This document shows, one piece after another, positions 25,963 through 35,077 of a DNA stretch of 35,077 bases. A program made the position numbers and the translations under genes. Below the pieces are notes generated by a model. That model was not told where the DNA came from, did not search any database, and saw only the letters and a program-made list of their open reading frames with translations. The first letter of the stretch is position 1. Each line of letters begins with the position of its first letter. This stretch comes from a bacterium (lineage in GTDB: Bacteria > Patescibacteriota > Saccharimonadia > Saccharimonadales > UBA4665), in contig JAJZCD010000001.1 in NCBI GenBank assembly GCA_021851735.1, positions 1-35,077 of the forward strand, read 5' to 3'.

Positions 25963-26409
25963 AAAGAGAATCTCCTACAAATTCAGGCCTTCAGACTATG
26001 CTAGCCCGAGGGTTCTGTCATAAGTTAATTATCAAGAGAGCCGTGTACTCGTGGTCGAGACCGGGAACGGAATATGTAGGAAGGTTTTTGTGATAGCAAC
26101 ATGCCGTTCGCAAGTTTGCAATCCGTATAAAAAACCTGAATGTATAGTAAGGCGCACAGTGACCGAAGTATGATTGCCAGGTAATAAGTCTGTGGGGTAA
26201 AGTGTTGCGATTGAAGGCTCGCACGCAACCAGTCCTCACATGGCTGTTAGGTACTATACGAGCCATGTCGTGGAAAAACAAGCCATATATTTATTTTCCG
26301 GCGTGGCGTCATGGCCGTACGGTTACGACTTTTTGGTGTTACTTGACTGTGCAGACTGGCCAATTGTCAGGGTATAGTTTTACTGCTTCGCCGGGTAGGT
26401 GCGCAATAT

Positions 26410-28521
26410 TTACGGGCGGTTCTTATCGGCTGCGGGACGATGACCGGGCCACCATACTTTGTAACCCAGCAGTGCAGCAACTGATGTGACTAACAGCGGC
26501 GCAATACAGAACGCTGCCAGGACGATACCAAACGCAACGGCAAATCCAAGCTGGCTAAGCAAACTGATTCCGGCCAGTGCTAATGAACCGAATGTTCCGG
26601 CAAGGATCAGCCCGGCACTAGTAACGGTAGTGCTGCTATGTTCTATAGTCAAGTCAGATGCTTCGTGCGGTTTGAGGCCACTACGAACTTCTTCGCGCAG
26701 ACGCGTCATAGTCAATATATTGTAGTCTGTGCCTATGGCCACTACGAATATGTAAACCATAATTGGTATGAAGAATATCAATCCGGGTTGCCCGTCGATA
26801 CGCTGAAACAGGTATACAGTACCGCCTAATGTGGCGGTAAAGCCGAGTGCGGTGCTTACTAATAGGTACAGCGGTGCTAATACGCTACGTAACAACAATG
26901 TCAAAATTACGAAGATGACGATAGCTGCAACTGGCAGTATGACGGCCAGGTCACGGTTAACCGCTGAGCGTACATCTACAAATGCAGCACTCTCACCGTT
27001 TACGTAGACTGTAGTGCCAGCTGGCGCGGCTGCTCGAGCTGTTGGACGGAAGGTGTGCTGCACGAAGTTAAGTGTACTGGTGGACTCTGGATCGCCAGGA
27101 AGTAGAACGGTTATTGCGGCGGTCTTATGACCTGTAGCATATTGTACTGAGCCAGCGTGTTTAACGCCCGGCACAGCGTACACAGCTTTACTAACGGTAG
27201 CTACTTGAGCTTGGGTAAGTGGCTTCTGCGAAGTTATAATGACTTGTGTCGGAGAAATGGCGCCCGCAGAGAAGAGTTTAGAAACTTGGTGGTAAGTCCT
27301 GGCGGCTTCGGTGTTTTGTGGTTGTTGGCTGACAAAGTCGTAGTTGGTCTTAAGCTGTGGATATCCAGTGGCGAGCGCTACGAGCAGGACTAGGGAGATG
27401 GCAGCGACTATGGCGGGCCGGCGGGCAACGATGTGGCCGATCCGCTTAGACATCGTTCCTTCCGGTTGTTTTTGCCAGGACTTAGAAGGCCAGAATATTT
27501 TGGGGCCTATTACTGCGACGATGGCTGGAATAAGTGTGAGGACAGCTAACAACATGATGAGTACACTGATAACCAGTCCTGGCGCTAGGTTTTTAAAGAT
27601 ACCAAAATCAGATACGCCTAAAGCAGCAAAGGCGGCGGCTACTACTAGTGCGGCTGACAATATAGCTTCTCCTGCGCGACTGAGTGCAAAAGATATGACA
27701 TTGAGACCTCGTGCGCCTGTACGTAGACGTTCACGGTAGCGGAAGAGCAGGAATAACGTATAATCGGTGCCGATACCGAACAGTACCACGGTGTATAGGA
27801 TACTTAGTTGATCACTAATCTTGAAGTTAAACGTTTTGGCCACTAGTGCAATTATTGATTGCGCTAACGCGTATACTAGACTGACGGCTAATACTGGTGC
27901 AAATGCAGCAATGGGGCTACGGAAAATAATTCCTGGCAGTATGATAACCAATGCAAAAGTTGCAATAGTAATGATTTTTGTTGCGGTAGTAAACGAGCTG
28001 CTGCTATCTGCGCTCAAAGCAATGGCGCCCGTGAGTCCCGTTTTTAGCCCAGTCCCGGAAAATACCTGGTGTACCTTAGCGCGGATGGCTTTAATAAGTG
28101 CAACGTCGGCTGTACCGCCTGTAGGCTTGCCTGCGATAACAATTTGTACCATTTGTGCTTTGCCGTTCTTAGAGACCATTCGCGGCGAGGTGTGAACGGC
28201 GGTAATCGGTTTAGGGTGGTTGGCATTGAATTGCTGGGCTATTGCCTGGATCATTATCTTATTTGCCGGTGTCAAGGTACCGCCATCTTTACGCTGTACC
28301 AGCAGTATTTCTACGTCGTTTTTGGATTGTGGAAAGGCTTTGTTAGCAATCTTTTGGGCTTGGACCGACCTGTATTTATTTGGCAAAAAGCTAGTCTGGT
28401 TGCTGCTGGTGACGCTGCTTAGTTTTGGGGAGAATAAGGTAATAAGTATTCCTGCTATTACCCATATGGCTATTACCCACCACCTGTTTCGTACTATGAA
28501 ATTCCCAAGTTTATTCAACAC
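26410..28521 (-). CDS. MmpL/RND-family transporter
   Basis: Two repeated multi-TM halves; 'VVLFGIGTDYTLFLLFRYRERLRTG' and 'FVVAIGTDYNILTMTRLREEVRSG' (MmpL GxDYxxF signatures). Confidence 0.93.
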   Translation of the reverse strand: MLNKLGNFIVRNRWWVIAIWVIAGILITLFSPKLSSVTSSNQTSFLPNKYRSVQAQKIANKAFPQSKNDVEILLVQRKDGGTLTPANKIMIQAIAQQFNANHPKPITAVHTSPRMVSKNGKAQMVQIVIAGKPTGGTADVALIKAIRAKVHQVFSGTGLKTGLTGAIALSADSSSSFTTATKIITIATFALVIILPGIIFRSPIAAFAPVLAVSLVYALAQSIIALVAKTFNFKISDQLSILYTVVLFGIGTDYTLFLLFRYRERLRTGARGLNVISFALSRAGEAILSAALVVAAAFAALGVSDFGIFKNLAPGLVISVLIMLLAVLTLIPAIVAVIGPKIFWPSKSWQKQPEGTMSKRIGHIVARRPAIVAAISLVLLVALATGYPQLKTNYDFVSQQPQNTEAARTYHQVSKLFSAGAISPTQVIITSQKPLTQAQVATVSKAVYAVPGVKHAGSVQYATGHKTAAITVLLPGDPESTSTLNFVQHTFRPTARAAAPAGTTVYVNGESAAFVDVRSAVNRDLAVILPVAAIVIFVILTLLLRSVLAPLYLLVSTALGFTATLGGTVYLFQRIDGQPGLIFFIPIMVYIFVVAIGTDYNILTMTRLREEVRSGLKPHEASDLTIEHSSTTVTSAGLILAGTFGSLALAGISLLSQLGFAVAFGIVLAAFCIAPLLVTSVAALLGYKVWWPGHRPAADKNRP

Positions 28522-28708
28522 GTGCTTATTGCGCTCCTGCCGGCTTTAGTATTATTAGTTTACCTACTAAACTATAAAGCAGACAGCGCATATGGTCAAT
28601 GCGACTGTTCGCATAAGCGCTACTGTTGGTAATGAGGCATAGAAAGCTAAAAACGGGTAGGTGTAGAGATCAGTACTTGATCAATTCTCTGATGGGTATT
28701 GTGGCCAA

Positions 28709-29101
28709 TTATATTTTTAAATGATTTAAAAAGTCGACCAGTTCTTTTGGGGTGATCTCAGCTTTTACTAAATAGCCATCAGCTTGCTGCTCAATGTCAG
28801 CGCGGACGTCGTCACGCTGCTCAAGGTTGGTCGTGATGATAATCTTAGCGTGCATCTTTGGTGTCTTCGCCGGGTTCCGTAATGTACGGAGCACTTCTAT
28901 ACCGGTGATGTTCGGAATCATCAAATCAAGCAAAATAATGTCGTATGCATCAGTCTGGGCTGCAGCCATGCCTTTTTGCCCGTCTAGCTGGACATCTACT
29001 TGGTACCCGGCTTTCGTGAGGGCTCTTGCATAGAGCTCACTTATAAAATGCTCATCCTCTATACAGAGTATGCGTTTTGCGGTTGTTGTATTTGGCTGCA
29101 T
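28709..29101 (-). CDS. Single-domain response regulator
   Basis: 'KRILCIEDEHFISELYARALTKAG...YDIILLDLMIPNITGIEVLRTLR...IIITTNLEQ...GYLVKAEITP'. Confidence 0.92.
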   Translation of the reverse strand: MQPNTTTAKRILCIEDEHFISELYARALTKAGYQVDVQLDGQKGMAAAQTDAYDIILLDLMIPNITGIEVLRTLRNPAKTPKMHAKIIITTNLEQRDDVRADIEQQADGYLVKAEITPKELVDFLNHLKI

Positions 29102-29121
29102 ATAGCTATTTTACCATGCGA

Positions 29122-30663
29122 TTAGTCGCGGTAGAGCGAGTGATTTTTAATCCAGCCGTGAGCGTTGCGGGTTAAGCTTGGGTTACCTAGTTCTTTACCA
29201 TTCTGTTGTAGTTCAGAGAATGGCAATACGGTGAATGTAAACGTGCTGCCCTCGTCTACCTTACTATTCACGGTAATCTGCCCGCCATGTGCATCGACGA
29301 TGGCTTTGCTTAGGTATAATCCCAGGCCGGTACCGCCAATCTGTGCTCTGTTACGATGGTTGCGATAGAATTTGTCAAATATATGGGGCAGAATACTGGA
29401 ATCGATCCCAAGGCCAAAATCTTTTACGCTAGTTTCGACTTGCCCTGTTTTGTTCAGCCTGGAGGTGACATAAATTTCGCTGGTACCTTTGCTGTACTTA
29501 ATAGCATTGTCGAGTAGATTAGCGAGTACCTCATAAATACTATAGCGATCTACCCCCACCGGTGGCAGATCCTGTGCTATGTCGGTCTTTATGGTGATGC
29601 CGCGCACATTGGCACGGAGATACAGGTCATCTACCACTGTCTTGATAACCTGCTCCCAATCTTCTTTATGCAATTGTAGTGTAAGCTGGTTGTCCTCTAT
29701 CTTTGCCACATTTAAGATATTGTCAACAAAGCCTGAGAGTTGCTGTGCGGAAGCATTCATCTTTTTCATGAATTCTTGGAGTTCACCAGTTAGACTCGGG
29801 CCGAGTTCCTCGTCGAATACCTCAATGTACCCTCGAAGCAGCGTAAGGGGTGTTCGTAGCTCGTGTACGCCAAGTGCCACAAAGCTCATCGCTTGGTCGT
29901 CTTGCGCGTACACCTCCGTGTGGTCAAAAAGTATAAGGAGCGTTTCATATCCGAGCGGATTATCTTTGTTGTAATAGCCGGCTAAGTCAAATAGCAAGCT
30001 ATCGCCCTGACCAGGTAACCCGATTCGTACGTGTTCCCATTTATGGTTGGCGGTTGCAGTTTGGTTTTTCGATCGCTTAAGCCAAGATGACAAGGTGTCT
30101 TCGTTCTGAAACGACATGTCAAGGGCGGTATAGGCGTTCTTGCCGATTAGGTCTGCAGCAGCTTCGCCCAGATATTTGTTTGTGGCGTCATTGGTATAGA
30201 CTATAGTTTCATCTTTGTCGAGTACAATTAATGGCAGTGGTAGGCTGTTGGCGACAAAGTTGGCACGTAGATCGTAGGTGGCCTTTTTGTTAGTTTTTTC
30301 TACGTTTTGTATAACACTAGTAAGCTGGTACAAATTATTAGTAAGGTTAGTAATAATGTCACGACCGAATGTGTAGTCTGTGGGGCTGGGTGCAGGTTCT
30401 GGTGTGCCATGAGGTGAAATGTGATGTATGGCTTTCCAGAGTGCCGTTATCGGCTGCATAAGGTGTGCTTCACCGATATGGCTTATAAGTAGTGAGTTGA
30501 GTAATCCGACTACAGCAAGGCCTATTACTATATAAAGAGTCGGTAAACCTGGATGATAGATGCGTGCTACCAGCCAAACGCCCACTAGTAACATATTCTC
30601 TGTGAATACTATGAGAAAAAGGTATGATCGAGCTTGATGGCGAAGTTTGCTTAAGAAGTCCAT
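29122..30663 (-). CDS. PAS-domain sensor histidine kinase with two N-terminal TMs
   Basis: 'MDFLSKLRHQARSYLFLIVFTENMLLVGVWL', PAS 'LPLIVLDKDETIVYTNDA', HisKA 'VALGVHELRTPLTLLRGYI', HATPase 'NLLDNAIKYSKG', 'GTGLGLYLSKAIVDAHGG'. Start placed at 30663. Confidence 0.93.
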   Translation of the reverse strand: MDFLSKLRHQARSYLFLIVFTENMLLVGVWLVARIYHPGLPTLYIVIGLAVVGLLNSLLISHIGEAHLMQPITALWKAIHHISPHGTPEPAPSPTDYTFGRDIITNLTNNLYQLTSVIQNVEKTNKKATYDLRANFVANSLPLPLIVLDKDETIVYTNDATNKYLGEAAADLIGKNAYTALDMSFQNEDTLSSWLKRSKNQTATANHKWEHVRIGLPGQGDSLLFDLAGYYNKDNPLGYETLLILFDHTEVYAQDDQAMSFVALGVHELRTPLTLLRGYIEVFDEELGPSLTGELQEFMKKMNASAQQLSGFVDNILNVAKIEDNQLTLQLHKEDWEQVIKTVVDDLYLRANVRGITIKTDIAQDLPPVGVDRYSIYEVLANLLDNAIKYSKGTSEIYVTSRLNKTGQVETSVKDFGLGIDSSILPHIFDKFYRNHRNRAQIGGTGLGLYLSKAIVDAHGGQITVNSKVDEGSTFTFTVLPFSELQQNGKELGNPSLTRNAHGWIKNHSLYRD

Positions 30664-30689
30664 AAACGTATTAGTGCGTTTGCCGTTGG

Positions 30690-31952
30690 TTAGTTGTAGC
30701 TTACCTCGTTTGTGTTTGCAACGGCGGTAATCCATGTTTGGCCGGGGTCGAGCGGTAGCGGTTGGCCGTTTGCTGCACTGAACGATAATGATCCGGTCCT
30801 GCTGGGCTTATTCCATGTTCCCACGGTAAGCGTACCGTTCTGAAAAACATAGGCATTGCCACTGCCGGTAACGGCATAGTCAGAGTAATATGCGCCAGTA
30901 GAGTCGAGTGAGCCACGGCTATATGGCACTACCATTGCTATGACCACTTTTGGAGATAGTTGTTTGCCGGTATTGGCGTCAACTTGCGGCGTGCCGTACT
31001 CGCTACGGTTATAGCTGTTTGTTGTAGCATCGTAAGTGTAGCTAGGGTTATAGTAGCGATCTGACAAGTACAAGCTAATATTTGTAACGGTGGGATTCGT
31101 ACTAGGCGTAGCTTTTCCGCGGGTGAAGCCGGTATAGAAGCTGGAGTAGCCCAACTTAGATTCCAGCTGGTTTAGCGTATTTATACCGGTATAGACATTG
31201 TGCGGAGCTAGCCTGCTGCTTATGCGATGGTAGTACCCGCCGTAGTAAAATTGATTCAGATCCTGCACGTTCCATGCTTTGATGTCGCTGAGCGCCACGG
31301 GGCTGCCACCAACATGTGCGTAGGCGGCATCAAAACCCATAGCCCACTCGATAAAGTATGGTCGGGCGCTACGAATCGGGCCGACGTTGGTGGGTGTAGT
31401 GTCCTGATAGAGCGCCATAAAACGCGTGACACCACCTTCTGCAAGTGCCTCAAATACAACACCAGCCTGACTCAGGCCGCTTTGTGGACGTGCTGCTAGG
31501 CTATTTTCTACCATGACGGCCGTTACGGGACGTTGGTTTATGCTGGCGCTTGCTACAGGCAAGCCAGTCAGGGTGCTGTAGATGGTTTTTGGGATTGGTT
31601 TTGGCACGTTCGTGGCAATAGGCCTCTGGTGGTGTGTAGGTGTTTGCTTGGAATGTGTTAATACCCAACCAGCAATGCCGCCTGCGATGAGTATTAGGAG
31701 CACTCCACAGAGGACTATCTGGGTGCGGGTGTGTGGCAACCAATGTCTGGCACCTTTAGGTGGCTCGTGGTGTACTATCGTTGGTACTGGTGCGGGCGTG
31801 TCGGCCGCGGCTATTTCTTCCGGAGTTTTGAAGGAGGGATCGATGACTTTAGCCTGTTCATGCAGTGGAAGTCGTGCAGGTATTTCGAGTGGCTCAATAT
31901 TCTTGTGGGTTCGTCTTTGCAGCGGCTCTGGCGGTGTCGCATCGTCTGTCAT
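30690..31952 (-). CDS. DUF3048 (YerB-like) domain protein with N-terminal TM
   Basis: 'RPVTAVMVENSLAARPQSGLSQAGVVFEALAEGGVTRFMALYQDTTPTNVGPIRSARPYFIEWAMGFDAAYAHVGGSP' matches DUF3048. Confidence 0.87.
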   Translation of the reverse strand: MTDDATPPEPLQRRTHKNIEPLEIPARLPLHEQAKVIDPSFKTPEEIAAADTPAPVPTIVHHEPPKGARHWLPHTRTQIVLCGVLLILIAGGIAGWVLTHSKQTPTHHQRPIATNVPKPIPKTIYSTLTGLPVASASINQRPVTAVMVENSLAARPQSGLSQAGVVFEALAEGGVTRFMALYQDTTPTNVGPIRSARPYFIEWAMGFDAAYAHVGGSPVALSDIKAWNVQDLNQFYYGGYYHRISSRLAPHNVYTGINTLNQLESKLGYSSFYTGFTRGKATPSTNPTVTNISLYLSDRYYNPSYTYDATTNSYNRSEYGTPQVDANTGKQLSPKVVIAMVVPYSRGSLDSTGAYYSDYAVTGSGNAYVFQNGTLTVGTWNKPSRTGSLSFSAANGQPLPLDPGQTWITAVANTNEVSYN

Positions 31953-32008
31953 AGAGTTTTACCTCGCTCCATGTCGCAAGGGTCGTTACGATATATACGC
32001 ATATGTAT

Positions 32009-32017
32009 ATTGTAGCA
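32009..32017 (-). promoter_or_regulatory. Putative extended -10 promoter (TGCTACAAT) for the DUF3048-HK-RR genes
   Basis: Minus-strand TTTGCTACAAT about 55 nt upstream of the DUF3048 start; the -35 is weak. Confidence 0.35.
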
Positions 32018-32049
32018 AATTGCTAATGATTAGCTAAAAAAGAGTAGAT

Positions 32050-32095
32050 TACCTGTCAACCTCATGCTAAAACGTTAGCATTGTTCAAACAGGTA
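32050..32095. repeat. Bipartite inverted repeat between gltX and the DUF3048 gene
   Basis: Outer TACCTGT (32050-32056)/ACAGGTA (32089-32095); inner ATGCTAA (32064-32070)/TTAGCAT (32075-32081) with an AACG loop. Confidence 0.6.
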
Positions 32096-32124
32096 TTGGA
32101 ATGATTAAGCAGCAAGCTTTATGA

Positions 32125-33555
32125 TTACAAGAGTGAGTCAATAGTTTGACTAATTCGTCTAAGCGTTACGTCAGGCCCTAGAACGCTTAGGGTGTCGGCA
32201 AGACCGGGGCTGAACGGAGCCTGAGTGCTGGCGATACGAATGAGGCTGAAGAGTACACCGGGTTTTTGACCGGTTTGTTCTAGCAGCCCATTGAGTCGTT
32301 GAGTAAGATCTTCAACGCTAAAATTGCTTTGCCCTAGGCTGACGTGCGCGTGTTCGAGGAGTTGCTTGAGTTCGGTGCGTTCAAGTTTCTTAAGCTGCTT
32401 GTTGTTGTCGATAAGCTCCATATGTATAGGCAGATCAACGAAGAAAAACTCGGTGAGTGCTGGTATCTCAGCAAAATATTTCAGCCGCTCCTGAATGAGT
32501 CCGAGTACCCGCTTTTTATACGTGTCGTCGTAGCCGGCAGAACTTTTGGGCCAGAATTCCCTACTCCGGTCATAGAGCTCATCAATGTTGAGCGAGCGGA
32601 TCCATACGCCATTCATCCATTGCAAGCGATGTTCATCGAATCGTGCACCACTACGTTGAACGCGCTCTATTTTAAACTTAGCAATGAGCTCAGCGCGCGT
32701 AAAGATCTCCTGCTCAGTACCATCGTTCCAGCCAAGTGACGCAATAAAATTCACCAAAGCTTCGGGCAGAAAACCGTCGCGGACGTAGTCAAGCACATCT
32801 TTAGCACCGTCGCGTTTACTGAGCTTTTTTTTGCCATCTGGTCCCATGATATGAGGCATAGTGGCAATGATTGGTGGTTCAAAGCCAAGAGCTTCGTACA
32901 GGTTAAGGTAATTAGGAGTGCTGGCTAGAAACTCTTGTCCGCGGATGACATGGGTGATTTGCATTTCGTAATCATCAATAACGTGAGCGAAATTGTAGGT
33001 TGGGTACCCGTCACTTTTTATGAGAACGAAGTCGTCAATAACCTCGGGGCCGGTCCTGAGACTGCCCATTACAGCGTCGATACGTGTGTAAGCCCTAGGA
33101 GTGCTCTTAAATCGCAGAGGTGCAGTTCCATCCCATGCGGGTGGGTTCTCGGGCCGGTGGTTGCGATATAGGAATGGGCGCTTTTCTTTGCGGGCTTGTT
33201 CGCGGAACTCCTGTACTTGTTCGGGTGTATATGGGTCGGCGTATGCTTTGCCGGCATCAATAAGGACTTGCGCCCAATCTTGATAGCTGGATAGGCGCTC
33301 ACTCTGTGTGTATGGTGCAAATTGACCGCCAATATCGGGGCCCTCGTCGTATTCTAAGCCTAGTGTTAGAAGGCTGCGTATCAGATGTTCCCGGGCGCCA
33401 GCTACCTCCCTTTTTTTATCGGTGTCTTCAAACCGTAGTATAAATTGACCGCCAGTCTGCCGAGCAATAAGCCATGCAAAGAGTGCGGTCCGGATACCGC
33501 CGACGTGCAAAAAGCCAGTCGGGCTGGGCGCAAAACGAGTGCGAACAGGTTTCAT
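32125..33555 (-). CDS. gltX: Glutamyl-tRNA synthetase
   Basis: 'RTRFAPSPTGFLHVGGIRTALFAWLIAR' (HIGH-like) and 'GKKKLSKRDGA' (KMSKS-like). Start placed at MKPVRTRF. Confidence 0.96.
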   Translation of the reverse strand: MKPVRTRFAPSPTGFLHVGGIRTALFAWLIARQTGGQFILRFEDTDKKREVAGAREHLIRSLLTLGLEYDEGPDIGGQFAPYTQSERLSSYQDWAQVLIDAGKAYADPYTPEQVQEFREQARKEKRPFLYRNHRPENPPAWDGTAPLRFKSTPRAYTRIDAVMGSLRTGPEVIDDFVLIKSDGYPTYNFAHVIDDYEMQITHVIRGQEFLASTPNYLNLYEALGFEPPIIATMPHIMGPDGKKKLSKRDGAKDVLDYVRDGFLPEALVNFIASLGWNDGTEQEIFTRAELIAKFKIERVQRSGARFDEHRLQWMNGVWIRSLNIDELYDRSREFWPKSSAGYDDTYKKRVLGLIQERLKYFAEIPALTEFFFVDLPIHMELIDNNKQLKKLERTELKQLLEHAHVSLGQSNFSVEDLTQRLNGLLEQTGQKPGVLFSLIRIASTQAPFSPGLADTLSVLGPDVTLRRISQTIDSLL

Positions 33556-33613
33556 TATTGATAGTATGCCACAACAGAGGTAAAACAGCAATTGCCTTAG
33601 GTATTACCGTAGC

Positions 33614-35011
33614 TTAAACGTTACTAACGAGTGACTTTACCTGCGAATCGCTGAGTGCGCTGGTGCCACTGACGGTGTACCATTTGCCATTAGCTACCCA
33701 TGTTGCGCTAGTGTTACTGAAACGATAAACGGTGACGTTATGCGCTTGTAACGTGCGGTAATCAGGATTTCCACTAGCGCTGGTGGCACTAATACTCGCG
33801 ATCATGTCGCTGCCGGACATGTTTGTGTTGGTTTGCGTGAGTTCATAGTTGCCCGAGATATTACGAAACCCGATATAGAGCTGGTCGTTGCCGGCGTGAA
33901 CTCCGTTATATGCAAAACCAGCCGCTCTGAAATTAGGCATGTTCGTGCTGATACCCGCTTGTATGCTTGCTACGCGGAACTGTAACCCGGGTGTGTTTTG
34001 GTAGATGCCAAATCCGACGATAACAAGCAGCGCAAGCGTACCAGCTGTCATGCTGGCAATATGAAAGTGTACCTGTTTACGAAAATGTTTGCGGTGTGTG
34101 TGAACGTCAATGTAATTAGTGGCGTTAGTGATCGCGTGTTCAAACATGTCGATTGGCTTATCAACGGTAACTGTTGGCTTTGGGGTTAACGCAGCAGTAG
34201 ATGGTATGTTTCGTTGCACATCAGGGGACGGCTTCACATCTATTGGCGTAAGCTTTGGATGGACTATTGGATTGGTCGTTACGGTATGGCGGGCGACGTA
34301 TGGACTCCGGGCCGTTTGCTTTGCCCGCGCTAAGCGTGCATTGTCGACGGTGCTGACAGACGACTTCACGGTAATTAGATCTGGGACAGCGTGCCGTAGC
34401 ACACCGACAGGGTTTGCTTGTTTACGCAGACTAGGCTGTGGACGTTGCACTGCCGATCGCATGAGTGTTAGCGAAGCTTGTGTTGATCGGGATCTAGTGT
34501 GGTTAACCGTGCCGTGTAGAGCGGTAAGCTTATGCTTACGGTACTCATCCGCGGCGTTACGCGACGTATCGTTGTGCTGTGGGGTGTGAGCGTGCGCATG
34601 ATTCAATGTCCGCTTTTTTTGGTGAGCTAAACTACTACGCTGAGCAGTGCCAACTGAGATGACTTGCGGTGCATGTGCATGTGCATGGTTGATAGCTCGT
34701 TGCGTTTGAATTGTGAGGCTCGGTGTAGCTTGTATGGCTATGGTCTTTGCTGCTTGTGGCGTGTGTCTCTTAACGGTTACGGCATGGCTTGAAGTGGTTG
34801 GAGACTGTTTCGGTGTGATATGCACAGTAACCTTTTCGGTTGCCGGGGGGATCGCTGGTCTTGGAGTGGTAGTACGGCTCCGAAAGAGGTTGTCTGCCGT
34901 GTGATCTGTATTATCTGTATTATTTGGCAACGATACAGTAGAGCCAAGTAATGACCCTGTAGTTGCGTCATAAAGTTGCCCGTTAACCTCGATAGTATTT
35001 TTACGTTTCAT
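33614..35011 (-). CDS. Membrane protein with long basic His/Arg-rich cytoplasmic region and one C-terminal-half TM
   Basis: 'NHAHAHAPQ' and 'NHAHAHTPQ' repeats, 'TLMRSAVQRP', TM 'FHIASMTAGTLALLVIVGFGIYQ', extracytoplasmic C-terminal domain. Confidence 0.75.
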   Translation of the reverse strand: MKRKNTIEVNGQLYDATTGSLLGSTVSLPNNTDNTDHTADNLFRSRTTTPRPAIPPATEKVTVHITPKQSPTTSSHAVTVKRHTPQAAKTIAIQATPSLTIQTQRAINHAHAHAPQVISVGTAQRSSLAHQKKRTLNHAHAHTPQHNDTSRNAADEYRKHKLTALHGTVNHTRSRSTQASLTLMRSAVQRPQPSLRKQANPVGVLRHAVPDLITVKSSVSTVDNARLARAKQTARSPYVARHTVTTNPIVHPKLTPIDVKPSPDVQRNIPSTAALTPKPTVTVDKPIDMFEHAITNATNYIDVHTHRKHFRKQVHFHIASMTAGTLALLVIVGFGIYQNTPGLQFRVASIQAGISTNMPNFRAAGFAYNGVHAGNDQLYIGFRNISGNYELTQTNTNMSGSDMIASISATSASGNPDYRTLQAHNVTVYRFSNTSATWVANGKWYTVSGTSALSDSQVKSLVSNV

Positions 35012-35077
35012 TAGCGTTTTCTATCACGTACTATTTAAATAGTAACGCGTGTGTCCGGTAAAACGCAAGCGGAATGA

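Noticed and set aside
34679-34700. gcatgtgcatgtgcatg tract as a regulatory microsatellite
   Set aside because: It is explained by the HAHAH codons of the minus-strand CDS.
1-35077. CRISPR arrays, prophage, toxin-antitoxin or restriction systems
   Set aside because: No spaced direct repeats, phage structural genes or recognisable TA/RM genes were seen.

Overview
The window looks like a chromosomal segment of a small-genome Patescibacteria/CPR bacterium. It resembles Saccharibacteria in gene content, and TGA is used as a stop. Most genes are on the minus strand: sigma-region-4/HARE-HTH regulator, topA, pth, der, an rsuA-family pseudouridine synthase, two histidine kinase/response regulator pairs, a Nudix/IDI-like hydrolase, a VanX-like dipeptidase, a MacB/LolD-type ABC exporter, rlmH, a TylF-like methyltransferase, a umuC/umuD-like SOS cassette, an MmpL/RND transporter, a DUF3048 protein, gltX and several secreted or low-complexity proteins. 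There is one tRNA-Glu(CTC) and one compact IS200-like element. Main points of interest: (1) an unassigned, highly structured ~430-nt ncRNA at about 4724-5153, with a near-consensus sigma70 promoter, a strong intrinsic terminator, many helices and a predicted pseudoknot, that I cannot match to RNase P, tmRNA, SRP or 6S RNA; (2) a plus-strand three-gene cluster (14061-16778) encoding a membrane-anchored FMN_bind protein, ApbE, and a fused NqrB/RnfD-like membrane domain plus FAD/NAD reductase, i.e. a minimal flavin-based trans-membrane electron-transfer module; (3) a UmuD-like protein that has lost the Ser/Lys catalytic dyad, in a translationally coupled cassette with two uncharacterised small proteins and a UmuC carrying an insertion; (4) a ~115-nt inverted-repeat/cloverleaf-like element directly 3' of tRNA-Glu. 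All calls come from reading the sequence and the supplied translations; no database searches were run.
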